In this document: positions 46,620 through 55,824 of the stretch, one piece after another
Layout: each line of letters starts with the position of its first letter
Numbering within the stretch: position 1 is the stretch's first letter
Origin: CALOBA01 sp942491465
GTDB lineage: Bacteria > Pseudomonadota > Gammaproteobacteria > Chromatiales > Chromatiaceae
Direction of reading: 5' to 3'
Assembly (NCBI GenBank): GCA_942491465.1
Contig: CALOBA010000059.1
Coordinates: 1 to 64,000, forward strand
DNA length: 64,000 bases
The notes under the pieces: generated by a model
What the model saw: the letters and a program-made list of their open reading frames with translations, nothing else
Told to the model about the DNA's origin: nothing
The model's database searches: none
Made by a program: the position numbers and the translations under genes

Positions 46620-49253
46620 TCAGCGGTCGGCGGCCACCGGTGGCTGCCAACCCGCCCCCGGCACCCGTTGCGCCGCAACGCCCTGCTCATCGATGCGGAA
46701 CAGATGCAGCCAGCCGTTGTCGAGCATCTGCTGCACCAGATCACTGCGGGCGATGATGTCGTCAATGGGGGCCTGCGGGGCCTCCAGGAAGACCGACAGG
46801 CGCATGGGCTCGTGCATCCAGCGCTTGCCGTCGTGCAGGGACTGCATGGGGAGTCCGACGCGCAGGTCGCCGGCGTTGCCTTCGAGCACGCCGATGGCGC
46901 CGCCGACGACGTTGTGCAGGACCTTGTTGCCGGCGCCGAAGCGGCGGTTGTCGGTGCTCGATCCGTAGTATTGCAGGTTGATCCAGCCGGCCACCACCAT
47001 GGGCGCGGTCATGATCAGCTCCAGGACCCCGAAGCCCTCGTCGGCCTGCCAGTGGTAGTCGTGCAGGAAGCTCCGCCCCCCCAGGTCAAGGCCGCGGGTG
47101 CGCGCGCGCGGGGCGGCGATGAAGGCGGCGCAGCCGCTCAGGCCCCATTCCGGGCGGACCTCGGACCAGTCGCGGCTGCGCCGGCGGATGTCGGCGCTGA
47201 TGGCGCGGCGGGACTTGCCCGCCAGACCGAGCAGGGCGGCGCGCTGCAGCCGGGTCAGCTCGCCGGCCTGGGCGAGCCAACTGGTCAGTTCGGCGAGTTC
47301 CTCGGCGTAGTCCGCCGGCAGGGCCTCGGTGCCGAAGAGCGCGATGCCGTCGGTGCAGGTGTCGTGCAGGCCGCCGAGGAACCAGGTGTCCGTGGGGACA
47401 CGGATGCCGCGCTCGGCGAGCCCGACGCGCACCGCCGGGTCGTTGAGCAGGGCGGCGGTGATGCGCGCGCTGGCCTCGCCGCTCATGCCGCCGCAGGCAC
47501 CGCAGGCGAGCCCGGCGGCGTGGGGGTTGTTGACCACGGTGCTGCCGTGGCCCACCAACAGCACCAGCCGCGACAAGCCCTCGGTCAGCGACATGCCGCG
47601 CAGGATGCCCTCGGCCAGATCGACGCGGTCGGCCTTGGGGATGCCGGCATGCTCTTGGCCCTCGCCGTGGTGATGACCGGCGCAGGCGCTGTGGGCCGGG
47701 GCGTTCAGGCTCGGGCCGACGCGGCGGGTGCGGTCCTTGTCCAGGTGCATGTCGTCGGGTGCCGCCACCGGCCGGCTCCAGCCGAAGCTGTCGGCCAGGA
47801 TCTTCGGCGCATAGAGCAGGATGCCGGCGGCCTCGACGAAGGAGAAGCAGGACGAGGCGCCCATCTTGAACGCCTTCCAGGCCTTGGACAGGCCGACCCG
47901 GCGGCGCTGGGTGCCAAGGGCCTCGGCGGTCTCGTCGGCGTCGGCGCCGTCGATGGTGGAGCAGACCCGGTACTTGGGGGCGAGCAGCACCGGCAGGTGC
48001 GGACGCGGGGCGACGGCGCCCAGCGGTACGTGCTCGATGGGCATCCCGAAGAAGCCGGCGAAGCCCAGCGTCTGGCCCTGCGGGCAGATGGTCTCGAAGG
48101 CGCGGCGCATGACCTCGGAGCGCACGTCGATACAGAAGGCCGCCTGTACCACCGGGCGATGTTCCGCGGTGGTTGCCGCGGCCGGCCGGCGGTGGTGGTC
48201 GGACAGTGCCCCGAGCAGCCGGCGCTGGTAGCTGATCTCGAAGGCGGTGAGCAGCAGGTGGTCGATCTCGCGCTCGGCGATGCGCGGGTCGGCATCGGCG
48301 GGCACCCCGCGGCGCAGGCGGTCGCAGACCTGGCGCCAGCGCCCGATCAGCTCCGGGCTGGCCTTGTGCTCGAACACCAGCAGGTCCCAGGCCAGGCGGA
48401 TGGCCAGCAGTTCGACGATGCTGTCGTCGCCGCCGCCGGCCAGTTCCTGCTCCCAGCGCAGCAGCCGGGTCCAGGCGGCCCAGCCGCCGATGTCGAGCAG
48501 GGCCCCGTGCAGGTAGTCCTGCTGGGCCGCGGTGGGGATGCCGAGCCGGCGCAGGCTCGACGCGATGCAGGCCCGCGGCGACTCGGGCAGCGCCTTGACC
48601 CGGGTGCGTATCCCGGGCTGCCCCATCATGGTGGCGCTGTAGTCCAGCGCCGCGAAGCGCCGCCAGGATGCGTACAGCGACATACCGGCCCAGGGTTGCT
48701 TCCAGGTCGCCTGGCCCATGTCGAAGAAGGCGGCGCAGTGGTGGCTGATGCGCTCCACCACGAAGCCGGACCAGTCGTCGGCGTCCAGCTCGTCGACCAC
48801 GGCCGTGAGCAGCGGCACGCCGGCACCGCAGGCGCCCTCGTCGGCGGCGGCGCGGCGCAGGGCCTCAGGCGTCAGCTCGCTGCCGAGGTGGGCCGCGGCG
48901 GCGGCCAGATCGGCATCGGCGATACGCCCGGCCTCAAGCTGCTCGCGGAAGTAGGCCCGGGGCATGTACATGCGCGCGCCGCCGATGCGATGCAGCGTCG
49001 CCGCGGCCTGCTGAAAGCGCTGGTCGACCAGTCCGTGGAAGGGGTTGACGGCGACGAAGCGGTCCAGCGGCCAGACCGGGGCGATGCGCGCGCAGGCGGC
49101 GTCGATGCGCTGGGTCAGGGCGGCGGCGGCGGGGTCGTCGATGTCGTGGTCGGTCATGTCGGCAGCGCTGTTGATGTCGTTGGCCATCAGGTCGCCCTCC
49201 CAGGTCAGGTGGGTCAAGGATTGGTCGTCGAGGCGGAGATCGGTCATCTTCAT
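46620..49253 (-). CDS. dabA: DAB complex subunit A, zinc-dependent inorganic-carbon capture protein (DUF2309)
   Basis: The protein has 877 residues. DabA is the cytoplasmic, carbonic-anhydrase-like part of the membrane-potential-driven pump that accumulates dissolved inorganic carbon in autotrophs. The zinc ligands expected for the family are present: CIDVRSE (~residue 372, Cys and Asp) and VGHGSTVVNNPHAAGLACGA (~566-585, His and Cys). VAVNPFHGL (~67) and SSCFSFVEAAGILL (~470) are typical. AGGGGAA precedes the ATG. It follows dabB by 100 bp on the same strand, so the pair forms an operon. A CO2-concentrating need implies growth by the Calvin cycle. Confidence 0.95.
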   Translation of the reverse strand: MKMTDLRLDDQSLTHLTWEGDLMANDINSAADMTDHDIDDPAAAALTQRIDAACARIAPVWPLDRFVAVNPFHGLVDQRFQQAAATLHRIGGARMYMPRAYFREQLEAGRIADADLAAAAAHLGSELTPEALRRAAADEGACGAGVPLLTAVVDELDADDWSGFVVERISHHCAAFFDMGQATWKQPWAGMSLYASWRRFAALDYSATMMGQPGIRTRVKALPESPRACIASSLRRLGIPTAAQQDYLHGALLDIGGWAAWTRLLRWEQELAGGGDDSIVELLAIRLAWDLLVFEHKASPELIGRWRQVCDRLRRGVPADADPRIAEREIDHLLLTAFEISYQRRLLGALSDHHRRPAAATTAEHRPVVQAAFCIDVRSEVMRRAFETICPQGQTLGFAGFFGMPIEHVPLGAVAPRPHLPVLLAPKYRVCSTIDGADADETAEALGTQRRRVGLSKAWKAFKMGASSCFSFVEAAGILLYAPKILADSFGWSRPVAAPDDMHLDKDRTRRVGPSLNAPAHSACAGHHHGEGQEHAGIPKADRVDLAEGILRGMSLTEGLSRLVLLVGHGSTVVNNPHAAGLACGACGGMSGEASARITAALLNDPAVRVGLAERGIRVPTDTWFLGGLHDTCTDGIALFGTEALPADYAEELAELTSWLAQAGELTRLQRAALLGLAGKSRRAISADIRRRSRDWSEVRPEWGLSGCAAFIAAPRARTRGLDLGGRSFLHDYHWQADEGFGVLELIMTAPMVVAGWINLQYYGSSTDNRRFGAGNKVLHNVVGGAIGVLEGNAGDLRVGLPMQSLHDGKRWMHEPMRLSVFLEAPQAPIDDIIARSDLVQQMLDNGWLHLFRIDEQGVAAQRVPGAGWQPPVAADR

Positions 49254-49353
49254 GGCGTGTTCCCCTGTGGTTGCGTCGAGTCCGATGGGTCTTGGTGTCT
49301 CTGCGCCCGGCCAAAGCGGCCAAGCGTTCGGCGCTGGAGACGATTGACGCCCC

Positions 49354-50967
49354 TCAGCTGACTGCGGCAGGACGCCCCGGCGCGGGCCAGAGCCGGGTGA
49401 TCAGCCGCGTGACCAGGATGTCCACGTAGAGCCCGTTGTAGAGGTGGACCTGGATCGCCTGGCGCAGCGGGCCGCGCACATGGGTGAATAGGTGTTGCAG
49501 CAGCAGCAGGCCGACGAAGACGGTGATCACGCCCAGGCCCATGGCGATCTCGAAGGCGGCGCCGGCGGGCTCGGCCGCATGCACGCTGCCGGCAATGGCG
49601 TGCTCGAAGCCCGTGTGCAGGCCGAAGTAGGCCAGGCAGACCAGGGCGCCGATGGCGGTGGCGCGGATCAGCAACGGGCCGTCGTCCTCCAGCACCAGGG
49701 CCTGGAGCAGCAGCTGGGTGGTGGCGATGGCGACGATGGCGCCGGCGATGATCAGCGCCGGGTCGTGGGTCGGGTCGACGCCGAAGGCGAGCCCGGCGAG
49801 CAGGGTCATCAGCAGCGCCCCCTGGAAGGCCACCAGCCAGTGCCAGGGCTTGGGCGCGCCGTGACCGAAGCGCAGCAGTGGGGCACGGTAGCCGTCGACG
49901 CTGCTGCCGGAGGCGAGGAAGGCATGGGCCTTGTACAGCGAGTGTGCCACCAGGTGCAGCAGGGCCAGGCTGTACAGCCCGAGGCCGGCCTCCAGCAGCA
50001 TGAAGCCCATCTGTGCCGACGTCGACCAGGCCAGCGAGACCTTGATGCTGGTCTGCGTCAGCATCACCAAGGAGGCGATGGCCAGCGTCACCAGACCGAC
50101 CACGGCGAGGCTGTCCAGCGCCGGGCCGGACAGCGACATCACCGGGCTCATGCGGATGACCAGGAAGGCACCGGCGTTGACGATGCCGGCATGCAGCAGG
50201 GCCGAGACCGGTGTCGGCGCCTCCATCACCTGCATCAGCCAGCCGTGGAACGGGAACTGGGCACACTTGAGCACGGCGGCGAGGGCGATCAGCCAGGCGG
50301 CGGCCTGCAGGCCGGCGGGCAGCGGGCCGGTCATGTCGGCCATGGCGGCATAGACGCCGGCGAAGTCCAGGGTGTGCAGGGTGGCGCCGATCAGCACACT
50401 GGCGATGAACAGACTGGCATCGCCGATGCGGCTGAAGACGAACTTCTTGTGTGCGGCCAGCATCGCCGCCGGCCGGTTCGGGTAGAAGGTCAGCAGCCGA
50501 TGCAGGCACAGGCTGGTCGCCATCCAGGCCAGCGAGAACAAGAGCAGATTGCTCGCCACCAACAGGGTCAGGATCGACGCCAAGGTCAGCAGCATCCACT
50601 TGTGGAAGTGGCCCTCGCGGGCCTCCCCGGCCATGTAGGTGCGCGCATAGGTCGAGACCAGGGCGCCGATCAGCGACACCAGGGCCAGCATGATCACGGT
50701 AACGGCGTCGACATAGACGCCCATGGCGAAGCTACCGAGGCCGAAGGGCAGGGCGATGGCGCCGAGGTTCAGCTCCTCGGCCGGCCCGAAGCCGTGGCCG
50801 ATCAGCGCAACGGCTGCCGCGGCAAAGGCGAGCCAGGCCGCGGCATTGGCGAGCCGCGCCATACGCGGGCCGAGACGGTCGGCGGTGCGGCTCGGGATGG
50901 AGCCGACCAGCCAGAGGACGAGGGGCGCCGCGAGCGCCGCGGCGGTTACAGGTGTCATCGACATCAT
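49354..50967 (-). CDS. dabB: DAB complex subunit B, NuoL/MrpA-type proton-channel membrane protein
   Basis: The protein has 537 residues with about 14 membrane segments. It belongs to the proton-conducting NuoL family (proton_antipo_M) but is separate from any complex I operon. KCAQFPFHGWLMQVMEAPTP (~231-250), with PVSALLHAGIVNAGAFLVIR after it, is the antiporter core. It is the membrane partner of DabA and couples proton flow to bicarbonate/CO2 capture. GGGAGGAAAG lies just before the ATG. The AT-rich stretch at 51020-51075, between this gene and rimI, is the likely promoter region for both directions. Confidence 0.94.
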   Translation of the reverse strand: MMSMTPVTAAALAAPLVLWLVGSIPSRTADRLGPRMARLANAAAWLAFAAAAVALIGHGFGPAEELNLGAIALPFGLGSFAMGVYVDAVTVIMLALVSLIGALVSTYARTYMAGEAREGHFHKWMLLTLASILTLLVASNLLLFSLAWMATSLCLHRLLTFYPNRPAAMLAAHKKFVFSRIGDASLFIASVLIGATLHTLDFAGVYAAMADMTGPLPAGLQAAAWLIALAAVLKCAQFPFHGWLMQVMEAPTPVSALLHAGIVNAGAFLVIRMSPVMSLSGPALDSLAVVGLVTLAIASLVMLTQTSIKVSLAWSTSAQMGFMLLEAGLGLYSLALLHLVAHSLYKAHAFLASGSSVDGYRAPLLRFGHGAPKPWHWLVAFQGALLMTLLAGLAFGVDPTHDPALIIAGAIVAIATTQLLLQALVLEDDGPLLIRATAIGALVCLAYFGLHTGFEHAIAGSVHAAEPAGAAFEIAMGLGVITVFVGLLLLQHLFTHVRGPLRQAIQVHLYNGLYVDILVTRLITRLWPAPGRPAAVS

Positions 50968-51132
50968 CTTTCCTCCCGGATTGGGGACCCAGCACCTTGT
51001 CGGGTAATAGGATGACGCCGAATGTCGATAACCAAAAATCTAATGATTCGATGGAAGTTATTGTGTTTTGCTGATGTTTCCCGGGTGGGTTGTCGTTGAA
51101 ATCGCCGCGGGACTGGGTTCCAATTCGCGGCC

Positions 51133-51606
51133 ATGACCGCTATCGCCCCAACGGCCCGAGCCATCGCCCTGCGCCCCATGCACCCGGACGACCTGCCGAC
51201 GGTGCTCGCGGTGGAGCGCGCGGCCTATCCGACCCCATGGTCCGAAGGCATCTTCCGCGACTGCCTGCGCGTGGGCTACTGCTGCCTGGTGGCGGAGGAC
51301 GACAGCGAGCTGATCGGCCATGTGATCATGATGGTCGCCGCCGGCGAGTGCCATGTGCTCAACGTCTGTGTGCATCCGCGGCGCCAGGGCCGCGGCCTCG
51401 GCCGGCGCCTGCTGCGCCGGGTGCTGGCCCTGGCGCGGCGGCGCGACGCCGACACGGCGTTTCTGGAGGTGCGCGCGTCAAACGCCGCGGCCATCGGTCT
51501 GTACGCGTCCGAGGGCTTCAACGAGATCGGCCGGCGCCGCGGTTACTACCCGGCCGTCGACGGCGACGGGCGCGAGGATGCGGTGGTCATGGCGCTGGCG
51601 TTGTAG
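51133..51606 (+). CDS. rimI: Ribosomal-protein alanine N-acetyltransferase
   Basis: The protein has 157 residues and a GNAT fold. RPMHPDDLPTVLAVERAAYP starts the domain. The acetyl-CoA loop is VHPRRQGRGLGRRLLRRVL (~78-96, the R/Q-x-x-G-x-G/A motif). EVRASNAAAIGLYASEGFNE (~117-136) and GRRRGYYP (~138-145) are RimI hallmarks. It acetylates the N-terminus of ribosomal protein S18 in E. coli. The ribosome site before the ATG is weak. It is divergent from dabB and convergent with the hemerythrin gene. Confidence 0.9.
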   Translation: MTAIAPTARAIALRPMHPDDLPTVLAVERAAYPTPWSEGIFRDCLRVGYCCLVAEDDSELIGHVIMMVAAGECHVLNVCVHPRRQGRGLGRRLLRRVLALARRRDADTAFLEVRASNAAAIGLYASEGFNEIGRRRGYYPAVDGDGREDAVVMALAL

Positions 51607-51626
51607 CCGCCGCAGGCGCGCCGCGC

Positions 51627-52028
51627 CTACATCACCTCGCCCAAGTAGGCGCCCATCCTCATGTCGGCGCCGAAGATGTGCTCCATCAGCCAGCGCTCCA
51701 GGAACTCCACGTCGTCCCCCGAGACCGGCCGGTCATGCTTTTGCAGGTGCTGCTGGAGCGCGCGGACGTTGGCGATCAGCTCCTCGTGCTCGTCGCGGTG
51801 GGCGGGCAGTCCCGGGTAGCCGTGCTTGAGCATCAGCCGCTCCTCGTGGCGGAAGTGCCAGACGGTGCAGGCGACCAGTTCGTCGGTGAGGGCATCGATG
51901 TAGGCGTGATCCTCCCCTCGGGCCACGGCTTGGCTGAGGAGGTTGTAGAGCTCCACCAGGCGGCGGTGGTCTTCGTCGATCTCCGGCACCTCGACGCTCA
52001 GTGAATTGTCCCAGGCAATGGTCTTCAT
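51627..52028 (-). CDS. Bacteriohemerythrin
   Basis: The protein has 133 residues from ATG 52028 (AGGAG 9 bases upstream). It is a four-helix bundle with a di-iron site that binds O2. The ligands read in order as DEDHRRLVELYN (His), WHFRHEERLM (His and Glu), YPGLPAHRDEHEELI (His, His) and LMEHIFGADMRMG (His, Asp), the complete pattern. Roles in oxygen storage, delivery or sensing are proposed for the family; here it stands alone. A TATCGT -10-like box lies at 52085-52090. Confidence 0.92.
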   Translation of the reverse strand: MKTIAWDNSLSVEVPEIDEDHRRLVELYNLLSQAVARGEDHAYIDALTDELVACTVWHFRHEERLMLKHGYPGLPAHRDEHEELIANVRALQQHLQKHDRPVSGDDVEFLERWLMEHIFGADMRMGAYLGEVM

Positions 52029-52108
52029 CGGGTCGCTCTCCTCTCGGGGGGCTTGGGGGTGCGGCGGGCCGCGGCTTGGGGGCAACGATAGCGCACTCGG
52101 TGTTGGGA

Positions 52109-52168
52109 ACGGTAACGGGATCGGGATCGGGATCGGGATCGGTATCGATGTCGGTATCGGTATCGCCC
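52109..52168. repeat. Short hexamer tract (GGGATC/GGTATC)
   Basis: Successive GGGATC units grade into GGTATC, between the hemerythrin leader and the comF stop. Confidence 0.7.
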
Positions 52169-52227
52169 GGGCGTCTGAGACAAAGTCTTCGAACCCGGCG
52201 TTTGTCTTTGCCGTCGCTCGTCAGGGA

Positions 52228-52947
52228 TCAGGGCGTCCGTGCCAGGCACCAGACATCCACGCGCGCAGCGCCGGCCTGGCGCAACACGCGGGCGAGTTCG
52301 GCGACGGTGGATGCGGTGGTGACCACGTCGTCGACGATGACCAGGTGGCGGTCGTCCTGGCGGCGGCGGGTGGCGAAGGCGCCGCGGACGTTGGATAGTC
52401 GGGCCTTGCGCTCCAGGCCGGCCTGGGGTGGCGTGGGGCGGTGGCGGCTGCAGCTGGTCGCGTCCACCGGCAGGTCCAGGCGGCGGGCGATGTGCCGGGC
52501 CAGCTCCAGGGCCTGGTTGTAGCCGCGCTCGCGCAGTCGGCGGCGGTGCAGCGGGACCGGGATGATGGCGTCGGGGCGGCCGTCGGCGCTGCCGAGCCGC
52601 TCCGCGACGGTGTCGGCGAGCAGGGCGCCGAGCAGCCGGATATGGCTCATGCGATCCTGGAACTTGATGCCGGCCACCAGCATCGGCAGCGCGTCTTGGT
52701 AGCGAAACGCCGCCAGGCAGTGCTCGAACGGCGGCGGGTGGCGCTGGCAGCGCCCGCACAGGGCGCCGTCCACCCGGCCCGGCGGCAGCGGCAGGGCGCA
52801 GCGCCCGCAGCACGGGCCGATGCCGGGCAGCTCGGCGCGGCAGCCGGCGCACAGATCCAGCCCGTCGTCGCCGGCGCCGCCGCAGAGCACGCAGGTAGGC
52901 GGCAGCAGGTGGTCGATGACGGATTGGATCGGGTCGATGAGCAACAT
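52228..52947 (-). CDS. comF: ComF family phosphoribosyltransferase-like protein
   Basis: The protein has 239 residues. The N-terminal zinc ribbon has CVLCGG (~19-24), CAGCR, CGRCALP and CGRCQRHPPPF (~64-74). The C-terminal PRT fold has IIPVPLHRRRLRERGYNQAL (~127-146) and the PRPP loop VIVDDVVTTAST (~203-214). ComF is required for natural transformation in Haemophilus and Bacillus; its exact step is debated. The ATG at 52947 has no ribosome-binding sequence: the 120 bp upstream are a CGACAA-type hexamer tract ending six bases before the start codon. No other com gene is adjacent. Confidence 0.9.
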   Translation of the reverse strand: MLLIDPIQSVIDHLLPPTCVLCGGAGDDGLDLCAGCRAELPGIGPCCGRCALPLPPGRVDGALCGRCQRHPPPFEHCLAAFRYQDALPMLVAGIKFQDRMSHIRLLGALLADTVAERLGSADGRPDAIIPVPLHRRRLRERGYNQALELARHIARRLDLPVDATSCSRHRPTPPQAGLERKARLSNVRGAFATRRRQDDRHLVIVDDVVTTASTVAELARVLRQAGAARVDVWCLARTP

Positions 52948-52951
52948 GGCG

Positions 52952-53176
<225 letters not shown>

Positions 53177-53282
53177 AGGACCGAGCCTCTCTACCCTTGT
53201 CGGTCGGCGGGTCGTCTCCATGTCTTCCGGGGCGAGCAAGCGTCCGTGTCCGCGACAATCCCGTCCGCTGCGGTCCGTGCGC

Positions 53283-53310
53283 TTGACAGCACCGATTCCC
53301 CGGTTAATCT
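53283..53310 (+). promoter_or_regulatory. Candidate promoter of the biotin operon
   Basis: A consensus -35 TTGACA (53283-53288) and TAATCT (53305-53310) with 16-bp spacing lie 57 bases before bioB. I see no clear BirA operator palindrome. Confidence 0.45.
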
Positions 53311-53367
53311 GTCGGGCTTTGCCGCAGCACCCCATGCTGCGTCCCGCCGACGCTACTGAGAGCCGCA

Positions 53368-54414
53368 ATGTCTGCCACGTCCGGGCATCAGCCCCGCCAT
53401 GACTGGACCCTCGATGAGGTCCAGACCCTGCTCAATCAGCCCTTCAACGACCTGCTGTTCGCCGCCCAGTCGGTGCATCGGGCGCATTTCGATCCGAACC
53501 AGGTCCAGGTCAGCACGCTGCTGAGCATCAAGACCGGGGCCTGCCCCGAGGACTGCGGCTACTGTTCCCAGAGCAGCAAACACGACACCGGCCTGGAGCG
53601 CGAGCGGCTGCTGCCCCTCGATGAGGTGGTGGCCGCCGCCGAGGCGGCCCGCGATGCCGGCTCCACCCGCTTTTGCATGGGCGCGGCCTGGCGCAATCCC
53701 ACCGACAAGCACCTTGATGCGGTGGTGGAGATGGTGGAGGCCGTCCACGGCCTGGGCCTGGAGACCTGCGTCACCCTCGGCATGCTCGGTGCCGAGCAGG
53801 CGCAGCGGCTGAAGCGCGCCGGGCTCGACTACTACAATCACAACCTGGACACCTCGCCGGAGTTCTACGGCCAGGTGATCACCACGCGCACCTACCGGGA
53901 CCGGCTGGAGACCCTGGGTCACATCCGCGCCGCCGGGCTCAAGACCTGCAGCGGCGGCATCCTCGGTATGGGGGAATCGCGCCGGGATCGCGCCTCGCTG
54001 CTGCACCAGTTGGCGACGCTGCCGGCGCACCCGGAGTCGGTCCCGATCAACCTCTTGGTGCAGGTGGAGGGTACGCCGCTGTTCGGCACCGAGGCCTTGG
54101 ACCCGCTGGAGATGGTGCGCTGCATCGCCGCGGCGCGGGTGCTGATGCCGGCCTCCTACGTGCGGCTGTCGGCGGGGCGCTCGCAGATGAGCGACGAGAT
54201 GCAGGCCCTGTGCTATCTGGCCGGCGCCAACTCGGTGTTCTACGGCGATCGGCTGCTGACCGCGGCCAACGCGGAGGCCGAGCGCGACCGCACCCTGTTC
54301 GACCGCCTGGGGCTGCGCTTCGAGACCGTCGAGCCCGAGGGCCGCGACAGCCCCGGCGGCTGCCACAAGACCATTACCCGCAGCGACGCCGACGGGGCGG
54401 CGACCGGCGCTTGA
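53368..54414 (+). CDS. bioB: Biotin synthase
   Basis: The protein has 348 residues. It is a radical SAM enzyme that inserts sulfur into dethiobiotin. The 4Fe-4S/SAM motif is ACPEDCGYCSQSS (~58-70). The 2Fe-2S site region and YYNHNLDTSPEFY (~151-163), GGILGMGES (~191-199) and the arginine-bearing SAGRSQMSDEMQALCYLAGA (~270-289) are as in E. coli BioB. It is the first gene of bioB-bioF-sORF-bioH-bioC-bioD. bioA is not in the window. Confidence 0.97.
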   Translation: MSATSGHQPRHDWTLDEVQTLLNQPFNDLLFAAQSVHRAHFDPNQVQVSTLLSIKTGACPEDCGYCSQSSKHDTGLERERLLPLDEVVAAAEAARDAGSTRFCMGAAWRNPTDKHLDAVVEMVEAVHGLGLETCVTLGMLGAEQAQRLKRAGLDYYNHNLDTSPEFYGQVITTRTYRDRLETLGHIRAAGLKTCSGGILGMGESRRDRASLLHQLATLPAHPESVPINLLVQVEGTPLFGTEALDPLEMVRCIAAARVLMPASYVRLSAGRSQMSDEMQALCYLAGANSVFYGDRLLTAANAEAERDRTLFDRLGLRFETVEPEGRDSPGGCHKTITRSDADGAATGA

Positions 54415-54445
54415 GGCGTCGCGACCCGGATCGGCTGGTGAGTGG

Positions 54446-55654
54446 ATGCAGGATCTGACCCGCCGACTCGACGACCTGCGCCGTCGGGACCTATACCGCA
54501 CGCGGCGCCTGCTCTCGGGCCCCCAGGGGGTGCGTCCGGTCATCGACGGTCGCCGGCTGCTGACGTTCTGCAGCAACGACTACCTGGGCCTGGCCGCCGA
54601 CCCGCGCCTGGCCGAGGCCATGGCCGACGGCGCTCGCCGCCACGGTGTCGGCAGCGGTGCAGCCCACCTGATCACCGGCCACGCCGAGCCTCACGCGCGC
54701 CTGGAGGCGGCGCTGGCGGCGTTCGTGGGCCGCCCGCGGGCGCTGCTGTTCTCCACCGGCTACATGGCCAACCAGGGCGTCATCACCGCCCTGGTCGACC
54801 GCGGCGAGCAGGTGCTGGCGGATCGGCTGAACCACGCATCCCTGGTGGACGGCGCCCGGCTCTGCGCCGGGCGGCTGCGGCGCTACCCCCATGCCGATGC
54901 CGCCGCCGCGGTGCGGATGGCGGGGGCGGATGGGGCGGGCCTGCTGGTCACCGACGGCGTGTTCAGCATGGACGGCGATCTGGCGCCGCTGCCGGCGCTG
55001 TCCGCGGCGGCCCGTGACCTGGGCGCACGGCTGCTGGTGGACGACGCCCACGGGCTCGGCGTCGTCGGCCCCGGCGGTCGCGGCACGCTGGCGCACTTCG
55101 GCCTGGATGCCGACGCGGCGCCGATCCTGATGGGCACGCTGGGCAAGGCCTTCGGCACCTTCGGCGCCTTCGTCGCCGGCGACGAGGCGCTGATCGAGAC
55201 CCTGATCCAGCGCGCCCGCAGCTACATCTACACCACTGCGCTGCCGCCGGCCTTGGCGGAGGCGACGCTGGCCGCCCTCGAGCTGGTGCGCACCGAGGAA
55301 TGGCGCCGGGAGCGGCTGCGCGCGCTGGTGGCCCGTTTCCGCGCCGGCGCCGAGGCCCTCGATCTGCCGCTGCTGGCGTCGTCGACGCCGATCCAGCCGC
55401 TGCTGGCGGGCGAGGCCGGTCGCGCCTTGGACTGGAGCCGGCGGCTGGAGGCCGATGGCGTGCTGGTCACGCCGATTCGGCCGCCGACGGTGCCGGAGGG
55501 CTCGGCGCGGCTGCGCATCACCTTCTCGGCGGCCCACGCCGAGGGCGACGTGGACCGGCTGCTCCACCTGCTGGGGCGGCTGCCGGATCGCGAGCGCGTC
55601 GCCGGGCCTGCATCGCTAACGAAACGACAACCTAAACAGGGCGAATCCGCATGA
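54446..55654 (+). CDS. bioF: 8-amino-7-oxononanoate synthase
   Basis: The protein has 402 residues and is a PLP-dependent alpha-oxoamine synthase that joins pimeloyl-ACP and alanine. FCSNDYLGLAADPRL (~41), GSGAAHLITGH (~71), VDDAHGLGVVGPGGRG (~198-213) and the PLP lysine in LMGTLGKAFGTFGAF (~230-244) are intact. It starts 31 bp after bioB and overlaps the next small gene by 4 bp. The C-terminal ~20 residues past the usual end are polar. Confidence 0.96.
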   Translation: MQDLTRRLDDLRRRDLYRTRRLLSGPQGVRPVIDGRRLLTFCSNDYLGLAADPRLAEAMADGARRHGVGSGAAHLITGHAEPHARLEAALAAFVGRPRALLFSTGYMANQGVITALVDRGEQVLADRLNHASLVDGARLCAGRLRRYPHADAAAAVRMAGADGAGLLVTDGVFSMDGDLAPLPALSAAARDLGARLLVDDAHGLGVVGPGGRGTLAHFGLDADAAPILMGTLGKAFGTFGAFVAGDEALIETLIQRARSYIYTTALPPALAEATLAALELVRTEEWRRERLRALVARFRAGAEALDLPLLASSTPIQPLLAGEAGRALDWSRRLEADGVLVTPIRPPTVPEGSARLRITFSAAHAEGDVDRLLHLLGRLPDRERVAGPASLTKRQPKQGESA

Positions 55655-55824
55655 ACCACTACGACGCAAAGGGCGCCCCGGCGCCGATGGACTGGGATCT
55701 GGTCAACGGCGACTGGTGGCAGCGTGAGCCCGACCCGCGCACCGTGCCCATGCCGGCGGTCGGCATCAACGACTCCTGGATCAGCACCGTGCTCGCCTGC
55801 CAGCTGCCGGACCGAGCGCTGTGA
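55651..55824 (+). CDS. 57-residue protein encoded inside the biotin operon, unknown
   Basis: The frame ATG 55651 to TGA 55824 overlaps bioF (ATGA) and bioH (GTGA) by 4 bp each, so it tiles the gap exactly as the operon's other genes do. It reads MNHYDAKGAPAPMDWDLVNG, DWWQREPDPRTVPMPAVGIN, DSWISTVLACQLPDRAL: acidic, with three tryptophans and no signal or membrane segment. I recognise no family. The precise double coupling argues that it is translated; a decayed remnant of a longer gene is the alternative. Confidence 0.55.
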   Translation: MNHYDAKGAPAPMDWDLVNGDWWQREPDPRTVPMPAVGINDSWISTVLACQLPDRAL

